DNA of 64,000 bases. It comes from Takakia lepidozioides (taxonomy: Eukaryota; Streptophyta; Takakiopsida; Takakiales; Takakiaceae). A program made the translations under genes and the position numbers. This document shows positions 10,747 through 22,108 of the stretch, piece after piece; the stretch's first letter is position 1; each line of letters begins with the position of its first letter. Below the pieces are notes generated by a model that saw only the letters and a list, made by a program, of their open reading frames with translations, did not search any database and was not told where the DNA came from. The DNA is taken from NCBI GenBank assembly GCA_030704615.1, contig CM060731.1, positions 28,086,001 to 28,150,000 on the forward strand, given 5' to 3'.

Positions 10747-10996
10747 GAAGCCCCAATAATTTATTTCTGGGGAAAAAATAGCTGATTACATATTCATTAA
10801 CACCTACAATTTCATCCACAACTACATGCCAAAAGTAAATACCTATGTGTTATTGCAAAAATAGTCCTTGATATGAGATATGACCTACCTTCATCCATCT
10901 GTTCCCCCGCCTCATTCATCCCTGTCCATCTGCACACGAATCAAGCACGTTGCTCAAAGTGTGCTGGCACTGTGTACGTTTACCTCGGTAGGTACC

Positions 10997-11018
10997 TACG
11001 TACCTGCTAAGGTACGTA
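10997..11018. promoter_or_regulatory. Perfect 9-bp inverted repeat with 4-base loop
   Basis: TACGTACCT, then GCTA, then AGGTACGTA. It lies in a cluster of GTACCTAC-type palindromic words (about 10986-11056). Each arm holds a TACGTA core, a type of sequence plant bZIP proteins can bind. No gene start is adjacent, so function is speculative. Confidence 0.35.
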
Positions 11019-11247
11019 CTACGTGCACTATGATGTAGGCAGGCAGGTACCTACCTAGAGAGACTTGTTCCTTATTTTAGCTCGTTTGTAGATGTGCTGC
11101 ACTGTCGGAATTTGGAGCTGTTGGACGGGATGAACTGAGGATGAACTATGTACAAGATTTATTTCATCATCTGTTGTTCTGACTTGAGTGTGGACATTTA
11201 ATACATTACAGTCATGGACATGGGAGTTGAGAGCATAATGCGTATTC

Positions 11248-11273
11248 TCCATCCATCCATCCATCCATCCATC
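11248..11273 (+). repeat. (CCAT)n microsatellite
   Basis: Six consecutive CCAT units. Confidence 0.9.
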
Positions 11274-13313
11274 GTTGCCAATTTTAACCTATGCACACAA
11301 CTAGGCAGAATAGCCGAAGCGGGCGGCACTAAATCCGGGTCAAGACGTCCAGACTGGACAGGAAGGGTGGCGGGCCCGCTGCTCCCGGCCCCCCGTTTTG
11401 CCGGGTCTACACCTAATGGAGATTTCAAACGTGGGATCTTTCCGGTTCGTCGCCTCTATCTCGGAGGTGGATGGAAAGTCCTACCAAGTTGCATGGATGG
11501 ATGAAACCTTGTGTTAGGATTATGTAGTTAGTAATTGATAAATATTATTACACCTAATTCGGATATCTGAATATAGCATAAAGCTGCCACAAAATCAAGT
11601 GGTTTCGGCTGACCGGCTATCGCCAGTATCATCTACGTGCAGCTACTGTCTGGCGACCACCGGAACGGAGAGGTGAGGTGTCAGTTTGTGACAGGTGAAG
11701 CCGGAAGTGCTATACCGGTTGGGCTATTAAAGAGTCTTTAATGCCCCGTACTAAACAGCGGCTGATACGCTGATCGCCACCGTCCACTGATAACGGCTTA
11801 ATTTTGTTCTTAAGTAAAGTCTCAAGGAATAATAAGTACATTTAGTGAGTACTTTAGGGATAACGAGCTCTTTAAAGTTAAACCTTACTAATAAGTGACC
11901 GTACACCTTAAGCCCGAGTATTTCAGAATATTTAATTACATAATTGTGCTGCTTTAAATAAAGAAAGTACATAATTAGTTAAGTGCAACCTGGGTCATAA
12001 AGGCCGATAAGTCAATCATTTAGAGAGTAAATAGTGGGCATGGCGCATTTAATACAGGCTGTAGGGGTCATAAATGGAGGGGATAGCAATCTTTGTGGGT
12101 GCAAATATGGGATAATTAAAGGGGGGTCAACAGAGGGTGTTTAATGCGTGGAGATTAAATAAGTCTTGTTGACTAGACCCGCAACAGGATCGTTAGTAAG
12201 ATAACGGGGGCGGTTAAGCTAATCAGGTGTATTGAGGGTGACCAGGAGGGTTGGTTAGGTGGGGGGCAGGCGAGGCACGTTTGGGAGTGGGGTGGAGTCG
12301 GCGCTGATTGCGCTTGGCTCTGAGGGCGCTGCGCAGGTTTGCTTGGAATTTTGCACAGCGATCAATGCAGCGGCTTTGGAGCAGAGCTCAGTAATTTGGT
12401 CAGTCTCTAGCCTGCCTCTGGGCATTATATTGCTTCATCAATAGAGTGGTTACTCTCTCATTGTGACCAGGATCTGCAGATGATCGGGGGAGATGAATGC
12501 TGGGATGCAGGCGAGCTGGGCATTATTTGATCTCTGCAGCCTTTGGAGAGACTAGATATGCAGTAGAGACCAGACTGGGTTTGCTGCCTGATGAATCAGA
12601 CAAGTTGTTAGCTTTTAGCTGCATATCCCAGGGCCCTGGCCACCTGATTAGGCTGTGCAGAAGGTAGCCTGGAGCCTTGCAGATAGGCAACAGTTCACCC
12701 ACTGCAGAGGGTAGGCCAGACATGTTGCAGGGCAAAATCCCGCAGGTGTTCTGATCCGGCTCAATGCCCTGGCTGCGTGCCTTGCCCTTTCTGTGAGACC
12801 TCCCTTTAACTAGTCTTCCGCCTGGCATAACATCTCACACGGGTTCTCTCTCTCGCCGCTCTCAACTACCTCTCCCTGAGGAACACTAGCCTCTCTGAGA
12901 CTCTGGAGCTCGTGTCCGCCACAGCCTCCTAATGTGAGACCCGGCTCTTCTATCTGGGCCTCTGTGCCTCCGGAGTCTGTGTTATTATCTTGAACACTCG
13001 TTTGTGTCATGGCTTCTTTCCACGTTTGTGTCGTGGTGGGGTGCACATGTGGTTGAAGTCTGAACTACTTAGCTTCTCTCATAGTGTGAAACTCACTGGT
13101 GTTAGTGATATGGCTTCTGGTAATGTGTGTGCATGTGTACGAACGAGTGTTTTTGTGCTGGAGACTGGTCGCTCTTTCTCCTCCTTTGCAATGTCACTTT
13201 GCTGGATGTGGTCTTCCTCGTTTGGGACATGAGTGAGTAGGAGTGACGTCGTCTGTCTGCCTTATACAGATTAAATATGGTACCATGATCGCAGAGCTTG
13301 TAGGGAGCTGGCT

Positions 13314-13323
13314 TTTATATTAA
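13314..13323 (+). promoter_or_regulatory. EXPA: TATA-like element before expansin 1
   Basis: TTTATATTAA lies about 30 bases upstream of the expansin ATG. If used, the 5' leader would be very short. The alternative is a longer leader with an intron ending at CTACAG just before the ATG (13341-13346). Neither is proven. Confidence 0.3.
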
Positions 13324-13350
13324 TGGGTTCTGTCTGCAATCTACAGGGCT

Positions 13351-14803
13351 ATGGTTGCGATGTTGGCGGCGTTGGCGTTGCTAGTGCTGCTAGCCAATGG
13401 AGTGAACGGTAGCTTCTCTCTCAAAGGATTCCAATTGGGTGACAGTTCCTCCAAGATGCCTACAGAGAAGTTCGAGAGTAAGTATGAGGAATTGGGTAGC
13501 ACTTCACTTGCTACCACAGAGGCATATCAAACAGAGGAGCTAAAAGCAGCGGATCCCAACGAGGGAAAATCGCCTGAACAAGATGGAGTACCAGCCCAGG
13601 ATGAAGACTTTCCAATTGATGCGGGCCGGGACTACAGGACAGCCGCATACGAGTCCTATGCGCTCCAGGCCAAAGCGTTTTTAAGAAGAGCTGCCAGACG
13701 ACGTCCCGCTGCCCCGGTGTGGAGTTCAGGCCACGCGACCTTCTACGGTGGGGCCGACGCTTCCGGGACGATGGGTACGTTCTTGCTAGCGCTCGAAACA
13801 TTATTGAGCAGAATGCCACACGTTTTTATTGTAGCTGGTTGATGGTTGGTTACTTCTTTAGTCGGAAAGTCAGTCTGTGCAACTTGAGTAGCCTGCGACT
13901 GCTACGAACTCCATCCTCCTGCTACTTACGTTAAGGTCCTAATTCTCTTGCCTCAATATCTGATCATGCAGCCGGTGCTTGCGGATATGGAGACCTTTAC
14001 AGTCAAGGTTACGGCACCAACACTGCCGCTCTGAGCACCGCTTTGTTCAACAATGGAGCAACCTGTGGAGCCTGCTATCAGATAAAATGCAATGAGCCAC
14101 GGTGGTGCCTTCCAGGCTACATTACTGTGACTGCAACTAACTTCTGCCCACCCAACTATGCTTTGGCTAACAACAATGGTGGTTGGTGCAACCCACCTCT
14201 GCGTCATTTCGATTTGGCGGAGCCCGCATTCCAACAAATAGCGCAGTACAGGGCGGGCATAGTTCCTGTGCTCTACCGCAGGTTAAACTCCACCTATTGT
14301 TATCACTCTGTTTCTGCACTGTGCCCATCTTCCAAACGGAACGGCAGTGGTCCTTCAGGGTGAAGTGACACCATAAATAGCTTCGGCCTGCCTCCCTTTT
14401 TGGGTCATTTAGTTGGACACTGGGTCACTACCTATTCGTCAGTGGTAAATCTATGTGGTTTGTGTGGACCTTGCTGAAGCTGCTTTGATATTTTGACAGG
14501 GTCCCATGTATGAAGCGTGGAGGTGTTCGTTTCACCATCAACGGCAACCCCAACTTCAACCTTGTTACCATCACCAACGTGGGTGGGGCTGGAGATGTCG
14601 TGAGCGTTATGATGAAGGGCTCCCGCACAAACTGGTACCCAATGCAACGAAACTGGGGTGCGAACTGGCAGTGCAGCTACGTTTTGGTTGGCCAATCGCT
14701 TTCCTTTCAAGTACGGACAAGCAATGGCAGGATCCTGACTATGACGAATGTAGCTGATGCTAATTGGAGCTTTGGCCAGACTTTTGAAGGGCTTCAGTTT
14801 TAA
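13351..14803 (+). CDS. EXPA: Alpha-expansin with long N-terminal extension
   Basis: Expansins loosen cell walls without hydrolysis. Three exons: 13351-13774, 13972-14281 and 14500-14803. Phases join cleanly to give 345 aa. [20 protein letters not shown] is a signal peptide. The GH45-like domain starts at HATFYGG (residues 128-134) and contains [20 protein letters not shown], the alpha-specific GGWCNPP and the HFD motif. The C-terminal CBM63-like domain contains [24 protein letters not shown] and [10 protein letters not shown] before the stop. The unusual part is residues 21-120: acidic and Ser/Thr/Glu-rich, ending in a basic RRAARRRP stretch, where typical alpha-expansins have only about ten residues. 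It could be a propeptide or a disordered wall anchor. Expansin 2, 2.8 kb downstream, has the same two intron positions and phases and lacks the extension. Confidence 0.92.
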
Positions 14804-17576
14804 CCTGAGCTGCATTCAAAAGTCTTGGTCGAAGACCTTGTCTCGTGGAAATTCTTTTGAACGTTGGAGGAATTCTTTCTCCAGTCTGTACAATATTTCA
14901 GGGTAGTCAGAATTCGATGTTCTTCAGAGACCTCTTTCAAGACTGTCGTAGACGCACTCATGACCTCCAGACTGAAACGACTAGGTATGAGGATTTATGC
15001 CTCTGATTCTTGGGGCCCTAACAGGATCTCTCAAATGGGGAGTCTGTTGGGAGTAGGATTAGAATGGAAAGTTTAGAACTGGCAAAGAGGTCCATAAGGT
15101 ACCAGCTGAAAGCCAGCCTAGTGGACATTCACCTCTGAATGAGGTACTTATTTCTTGGTCCAAGTACTCTCACTTGTCAATGGTAGCTGAGGTTCGGTGA
15201 AGGAGCCACCCGCCCCTCACAATGCTAGATAGGTTTCAAGGCAGCTGTGGTGGTAATTAGTAGCCGTGCCCGCATCAGGCAATGTTGGGTCTTTCGAGTT
15301 TCATGGTCGTGTCCATTGATTAGCACTGAGGATGTGAACATTTTCATCGCAACCTTACGCTAACTATTCGTGGTGGGAAATGTTGTCAGCCACCCTTGTA
15401 ATATATATATACATGTACACTGATTCTGGTGCACTCCCTTCCTTTATAACTCATGTGATTTGGTGTTGGCTTACTTGACCATGGGAAGTATACAGGAGCT
15501 CTTTCTGAATGCCAAGCTTGTAATCTCGACTCCGCATGTTCTTGCCCGCATTCCTCCGTAATTTAGCTATGCACTCTCGTTTACGCAAATATCCCACGAT
15601 CCTTGCCTCTGGCTGCACGCACGAGGTAATGCACAGTGGCGTTAGGATGTACTTGACTTGCTTGTATCACGAAACACGTTTACGAAATAGAAGAAACATC
15701 AATGTGATGTGAACTCGAAACTCACAAATATTTGGGGAGACACTGAGTCAAACTTCTCAGCGGATACGAAGCAGTGTCTATCTCAGAACAAACGGGAGGC
15801 TCATCAATCCTCAGTGGAAGTCGACGAACATCTTCCATTCTCTTGCCTCGTTATTTGCAGTAATGCAGATGTGGGCACTGTTGTTGAATATTGGGTGCAG
15901 TTCCCGATAACCCACAACCTGTCTGCACACGAGATGCACAGACCTGCCGCAGAGCATAACTTAACGCTCAACGAAGCGGCACGATCTGACTGAGAGCGAT
16001 TCCCATCTGCGCCGCCCCTCCTCGCACCTCTCACGTCCAATAATACCTGCCGTTACCGTTACCGTTACCCTCACGCTTAACGATTGGCCGTTAAGCTAAT
16101 AAGATGCTGTTAACTGAACAACTGTTACAGTTGCTCATCCATTTTGGAGCTCTACTCTACCACTTAAAGTTTTGTTCATCCATCTCACATCCATCGATTC
16201 CTTGGATAGCTAACGGCAGCTCGTTGACTTTTTTTCCACCGATAGGGCTAACATAACCAGGGCTCTTTACGAATGCGCCGAGTCCTCTCAGTTACAAAAT
16301 ACATTTTTTTTGTTTTGTTTTTTTGGTTTTGGTTTTTTTTAAAGGGGTAGTAGCCAAAATACATATATAGCCTTAAATTAATATACATATGTATCCCACA
16401 TATATATATATATGCCCACCAAAAATAGAGAAAACGAATGTTGCCATTACTTACTAGCCTACTGGTCACCACTTGTCAGTAGCTTCTCTCTCTCTCTCTA
16501 ATAATAAATGTAATTTGTCTTTCTCTCTGTATACATGTACGGTATAATTCATTTTAATTTTGGGAATTCAGTAGTTTTAAAATTGCTTTGGCCCATTGGT
16601 TAGTTGGCATCTTTGCGGGTCGATGTGCAATGAGCCGTAGGTCTGGGGTTCAAACCCCCGTGCCATCGTTGCCCCAAAATACAAATACAAGCTGGCCGAC
16701 TACGCGGGCCCACTACGGCAACACTTGCCGCAAACGGCTGCACCAGGTTGGCTAATCTAAGAAGTTGTTGTAACCACAGCTGGTTAGTTAACCCCTGGTT
16801 CGCCTTGCTGTGGCACGTGAAGTGACCGGCTGCGGCCGGCCCTGGAAACCGGGACGGCTCGCCAGGAATCCGGTGATGGTGAAGTGGTTGACCCCCTAAA
16901 GCCGGTAGCCGGTGTAATGCGGGACGGTGGGCAACGGCGACGGCGACGGGCAGATAATGGGGTGGACGGCGAGGCAGCGCTGATTGCGCCGTCAGGCGCC
17001 GTTGACTCGCCAGATCCGGCGGTCGGCCGTGCCCGCGCGACCGGCGGTCGTGCGGGGAGCAGGGGTAATAAGGTGGCGCGCGCGCTGCTCAATCTCCACA
17101 GTCATGTTTTGGAGGTCGTCGTCTCCGCCTCGTCTGCTCGACTGCATCTCCTGCACAGAGATCCAGACGCTGCTGTGAGGACAATCCTGCAACTCTTTTA
17201 TCTACTCTTTGGAGATTTCTTAGATCAGGGTGCTGGATGAGCTATGGATCGTATTAATGTAGTGGCTGCGAGTTGTAAAGGTCCATCAAACTGCATGTTA
17301 GATCCCAGTTGCAGTGTTGATCTGATCAATGTCGCTGGGTGCTGTTGCAGGTTTGTAGTTAAGTTGGAGTGAGTTGCTTGTGGTGATTTAATTTTCTTGG
17401 TAGATAGGGGATTTGTGAATGTTTAAACGTGTCTAAGTTGTGCTCCACTTTCCCTAGCTAGCCTGGAGTGCAATATCTCACACAAGTTATAGCACACCTG
17501 GAAATATGGGTACTAGAGCTCGGAACATGAAACACTACGAACTTCGAGATAGTCTCTGGTATGGTTATGCCTTGCA
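14804..17576. other. Spacer between the expansins
   Basis: No gene supported. Contains a short CCGTTA repeat (16048-16068), AT- and CT-microsatellites (16390-16410, 16485-16500), a tRNA-like SINE head near 16.58-16.68 kb and a GC-rich tract (16.8-17.2 kb) whose ORFs lack recognisable domains. Confidence 0.55.
16575..16680 (+). mobile_element. tRNA-like SINE head, third type
   Basis: Box A-like TGGTTAGTTGGCA and box B-like GGGGTTCAAACCCCC are spaced as in a tRNA promoter and followed by CGTTGCCCCAAAATACAAA. Acceptor and anticodon arms do not fold convincingly and I found no flanking direct repeats, so a SINE fragment is more likely than a tRNA gene. Confidence 0.4.
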
Positions 17577-17624
17577 ATGAACTTGCGTAAGACAACTGAC
17601 AACATTGTGTGGTATCCAGTTACG

Positions 17625-18962
17625 ATGGCGAGGACAATGACTGTCCACATCCTAGCGACGGCAGCAGTATTGCTGGCTTGTACGCAGCTTGTTGTAGCAC
17701 AAGGTTGGCAGGACGGCCATGCTACTTTCTACGGGGGTTCTGACGCTTCGGGGACTATGGGTACGCTCATTTTCCTTTCCTACTCTCACACCTGACTCTC
17801 CATTGACTCTCTCTCTCCATCTTGATCCTCCTACGTAAGGAGACTCGTAGGATACTGCATATGCGCACACACAGTACATGAATGGTATGTACATGGCTGA
17901 ACATTTTGGACCGTATAATGCAAATTTTTCAGGTTGCATTCTCCCTCGAGTACTTTTCTCGTCTCCAGATCAAGCCATTTACTGTGTGTATGGCTTGCTG
18001 TCCAATGTACTTATAACGTGCTCCGAGCTCAAATAGAGCTCTCCATTTTTTTACACCTCAGTAATGCAGGCATTCCCGGGAAGTAACATGGTTTTGATTT
18101 TTTCAACAGCTGGCGCCTGTGGGTATGGAGACCTCTACACCGAGGGCTATGGCACCAACACAGCTGCCCTCAGTACTGCCCTATTCAACAATGGTCTCGC
18201 GTGTGGTGCATGCTTTGAGATGAAGTGTAACCAGCCTCGTTGGTGTGTGCCTGGGAGTCCCAGCATTACGGTGACCGCAACGAACTTCTGTCCACCTAAT
18301 GACGCTTTGGCTAACAATAATGGTGGCTGGTGCAATCCACCACTACAGCACTTTGATCTGGCAATGCCTGCATTTTTACAACTTGCCCAAGAGGTTGCCG
18401 GCATCGTCCCAGTCTTTTTCCGCAGGTACTGTTGACCAAACAAGTTTAACTGAATTTCTCTATCTTCACCGACCTACCTCTTTTCACGTGCGGTTGAGAG
18501 ACTTGGACAGGCACCAGTTGAAAATAGTGTTCTGTCAGTCCTCTGCAAAAGCGAATTACAAGCTTTTCTAAGGAAACATTTTTGGTAGGCTTTTGCTACG
18601 GTCTAGCTGCGTGCAAATAATGGATGTACATTCTTATTGGGTATGTACGTATATACAGGGTCTCGTGTGTAAAGCGAGGAGGCATTCACTTTACCATCAA
18701 TGGGAACCCCTATTTCAACCTGGTTCTCGTTACCAACGTCGGTGGTGCCGGTGACGTGAGTGCTGTTTCCATCAAGGGGGCGAACACTGGCTGGATATCC
18801 ATGCAACGGAATTGGGGTCAAAACTGGCAATGTAGCACTGTTCTTGTCGGACAGGCTATCTCATTTCGGGTTCAAACAAGTGATGGGAGGAGCGTGATAT
18901 CCAACGATGCCGCGTCGTCAAATTGGCAGTTCGGGCAGACCTTCGAGGGACTCAATTTCTAA
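17625..18962 (+). CDS. EXPA: Alpha-expansin, tandem paralogue
   Basis: Three exons: 17625-17760, 18110-18425 and 18659-18962, giving 251 aa, the usual alpha-expansin size. The start at 17625 gives [20 protein letters not shown] followed by QLVVAQ, a clear signal peptide; an upstream in-frame ATG at 17577 would add 16 residues and spoil it. HATFYGG is at residues 32-38, followed by [28 protein letters not shown] and HFD. The CBM63-like domain has [25 protein letters not shown] and [10 protein letters not shown]. Product: a secreted wall-loosening protein. Both introns sit at the same codons as in expansin 1, one just after GTM and one inside the RR pair before the binding domain, so the genes arose by tandem duplication. 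Confidence 0.95.
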
Positions 18963-21900
18963 GTTAAGCTGTTCCTGATTGGAAACAGAAGCTGCTGAGG
19001 TCAAGCTGTCCCGGATTTTGGAGGGATTTTGCAGGCCTGCATTATCTTATATTATAGGTACTGGAGTGTGAAAGTGTGCTTATTTCTCGGAGCCTCTGTG
19101 CTTCTAGTTATTCTGTAAGTGAAAAGCTCCGCGCTCTCCTCGTTTCGACAGAAGAGGTTGTTACAGAAGCAGCCCTCTCTCGGAATGTTGACCACTCTCT
19201 TACTAACAGGAGGTTGTAACTGAGACTAAGACCTTCCTCTGAATAGTAAAGAGCGTACCCGGGCCACGCACCATGGCCGGGAATTTATATGTAACTGAAC
19301 ATTGTTGGCTTATTCGTGTCACTGCTAAGGATGTAGAGGTGTGTTTTCTGGCCACCCGCTCCCTAGTGACACAGTGGGTGAGGAAAAGAGGAGAAAAATT
19401 AGTATTAATTTAATGAAATAGATCTTTCTACTGCGATACTGGACAAGACGTAGCCACCCGACCACGATATCCCCGCACTGTGGTGCTGAGGTGTGCAGCA
19501 CTGAAGCACCTCCCTCCAGTAGATGTATACTAGTGGAAAATGTAAAAGCGTTCGCCTTTTTAATTGATCGACAGAACAATTGTCTGTCCGAGTCTGAATC
19601 GTCTCTCTTTACAAATGCATGGTGGAACGGATACCTGATCAATCTGATTCAGTGCTTTCATGACCACGTATAACTTAAAAACTCTTAAGGTTCTATCCTT
19701 TACAAGTGTATAGTTTGCGAGGGTTCCTTTCTGTCAATAGTCTAGACCTGGTATCTGCAGCCAGGAGTTGATGAGTTCACGAAGATGTATATGCTGTTTT
19801 CTGTTGTTAGACTTCTGATACATTTCGAAGTGATGTTCGAGCCCGAAGTTTGAAGTTTGGGATCAGAAAATGATTGATCTAGGAACAGTACCGAAAAGAA
19901 AATACCGACATCTTCGTTTGAACAGGAGAAAGCTCTGAAAAACACATGGACGGGAGCTTACATATTCTCCAGTGCACCCTGCACGCTCTCTAGGATTGGG
20001 AATCCTAACTGTTTGAATTCTAAGAAGGAGTGCTTTCCTGGCTATTTCAGCTGATTGATCAGACTACTACTCCAGCCAGAGCTCGCCTCCTACAGTTGCA
20101 TTTTAATAGGAACTGCGGTGAACATATCTTCCAGATGCTAAATGCGTATTATAATCTTGCGCTCATAGCCGATCTGACCGCTTACTTTACAGCTAGTGCA
20201 TGAATCGCTCTTGAATCAAATCTTGAAGATTTGAATTATCCTTCCGCCGGCCTCCCGAGCCCCTCAGTACTATCAAATGGCCAACAGCGGAGAAAGGAAT
20301 CTCGTGATATAAACTGGGTATGTGACCAGAAGATGCCTGATCACCCCCGGAATCCCAGAGACTATTAATGACAGTATGGCTACAAGGTTCTGGTAGTCAC
20401 CAAAACACGTCCGTTGTGGTGGGGCATAGCCCATGAAACCAAACATGCTTTCCCCGTCCACCATAGAAGGGAGAAGGCCTAGGATACAGTAACAGCTGAG
20501 TTGAGCTGCAACAAGAGGGCACGGTGGCCCTACAGTGGGGCCCTCCAAGCGGAGGAAATCGAGAAAAAGCGGTGGGTCCGTGGCAGCCGCAGAGGCAAGT
20601 CGAGGCTCATTATTTCTTCCTTTCTTTCTTTGGATGCTTCCATTGTACCGCAATGGCCCTGGCAATGGGAAGAGAGGGAGAAGAAACTTGAAGAGTCCTT
20701 CATGTGACCCCTATCATAGATAGGTTTGCACCGCTACCGTGCATTGATAGTAATCAATCCACGTTGGTGGATTCAAGCAGGAAAGGTTACAAGACAGAAC
20801 AGAGGAAAGGAAGCTTGCTGTGAGGGCCAATGAACTGAATGAAAGAAAAAGACAGGGTCTCGCATGTCTAGTAGGAAATATCGGAACCAAAAGATAGCAA
20901 ACTGGTTCCTCGTGCTGATTAGCTGCTACCACCTCGTCTAGTGTAGCTCTTCATTTGAGCATTCCCACACCACAACTACAACTGAGGAAGGACGAGAGGA
21001 AGCAGTCAAACATGGTAAAGCTATGAGAAGTGCGGCAAGGATCGCTCTCCAAACAAGGAGCCTTCATCAACATGGCTCTCCAGCCCCTCTCTTTGCAGAT
21101 GAGAGCCGCTGTTACTAGGTCCAAAATAGTGTTGGAGACTCATGAGATAATAATAACCACCAGCAAGGTCAAAATGGATGGCAAGAACAAAATCCAAGTT
21201 CCACAACAGACTTATCAAAATAGAGGTAAGAGAAAACTTGAATCCCCAGTTCCAAGGCTCGAGCACTTCAGCAGAAAAGCCTACTATCAAGGAAAGACAA
21301 GGTAGCCACCTTCAGGATCAGAATGAGAATGAATTTGCTCCTCTGTAGCAAAGTTGCTTGTGGTGACAGATAAGCATGTCCATACATATAACGACGTAGG
21401 AAAGCCACACATTAGGAACTCGGTGATTTCCACACCTGCAGGAAATACATGTTCATTTCCAGTAAAACCTAGACATGATCTGGTACAAGTTGATACACTG
21501 GGGTTCTGTTATGAACCTCAGAAGAAATTTCTTTACATCTCCTCTGGATGGCCAGTCGAAATAGACATCCTCTTGAGCCTAATTCACCTAGAAACTGAAA
21601 ATGTGACTACCTGGGGACAAAAGACACAGGAGACCCGCTATCTATGCACTGAGCCCTCCTAATTGCCCTATAGTGCTGGTATAGAATGCCTCAGTTTGAA
21701 GTTTGCAAAAATTGCTTCAAATGAAGACAGGTATTGTACTGTGACCATCCTTTTACAGGGCAACTCGAATCTAAAACAGGCTGGCAGGTTTATGGTCTTC
21801 ACTAAGCAAAATCCAAAATGACTCTGTCCACTACCATTCAGCTCTTGGCCCTTTTTCTAGTTTCTCTTCAAGCTAAGGGGTGGGGGGGTGGGGAGGAAAT

Positions 21901-22108
21901 TGCAACCTCCTCTTTCACAAAGAATCTCAAAAATTTCTACAGGGCTGTCTGGCTGTAAACCAACAGTCACTTGGCATCCAGAGCAGTGGAAACCAGGTTA
22001 GCAATGAGCCTGAAGTTTCACAATGTGTGAAAAAGACTAACAAATACAAGGACACTAAGAAAAAGAATCGTTATGTTTTGGGCATCAAGAAAAGGGAGAA
22101 TGAGGGGG
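18963..22108. other. Intergenic, nothing recognised
   Basis: Spacer between expansin 2 and the 3' end of the minus-strand glycosyltransferase. ORFs of 60-130 codons occur on both strands (for example 20273-20665 and 21354-21662) but overlap one another and show no known motif. Confidence 0.6.

Larger units (their letters stand above)
10759..13350. other. Intergenic region upstream of expansin 1
   Basis: Contains a perfect short inverted repeat (10997-11018), a CCAT microsatellite (11248-11273) and, from about 12.2 kb, GC-richer DNA before the expansin. Minus-strand ORFs at 12523-13046 have no recognisable domain and are not called. Confidence 0.55.

Noticed and set aside
12523-13046. Two minus-strand ORFs (about 100 and 78 codons) before expansin 1
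   Set aside because: No recognisable domain, no joining splice signals, and the region probably contains the expansin promoter on the other strand.
16575-16680. tRNA gene upstream of expansin 2
   Set aside because: The promoter boxes are tRNA-like, but no cloverleaf with a clear anticodon arm could be drawn.
16884-17240. GC-rich 118-codon ORF upstream of expansin 2
   Set aside because: Arg/Ala/Gly-rich composition follows from GC content; all frames are open there.
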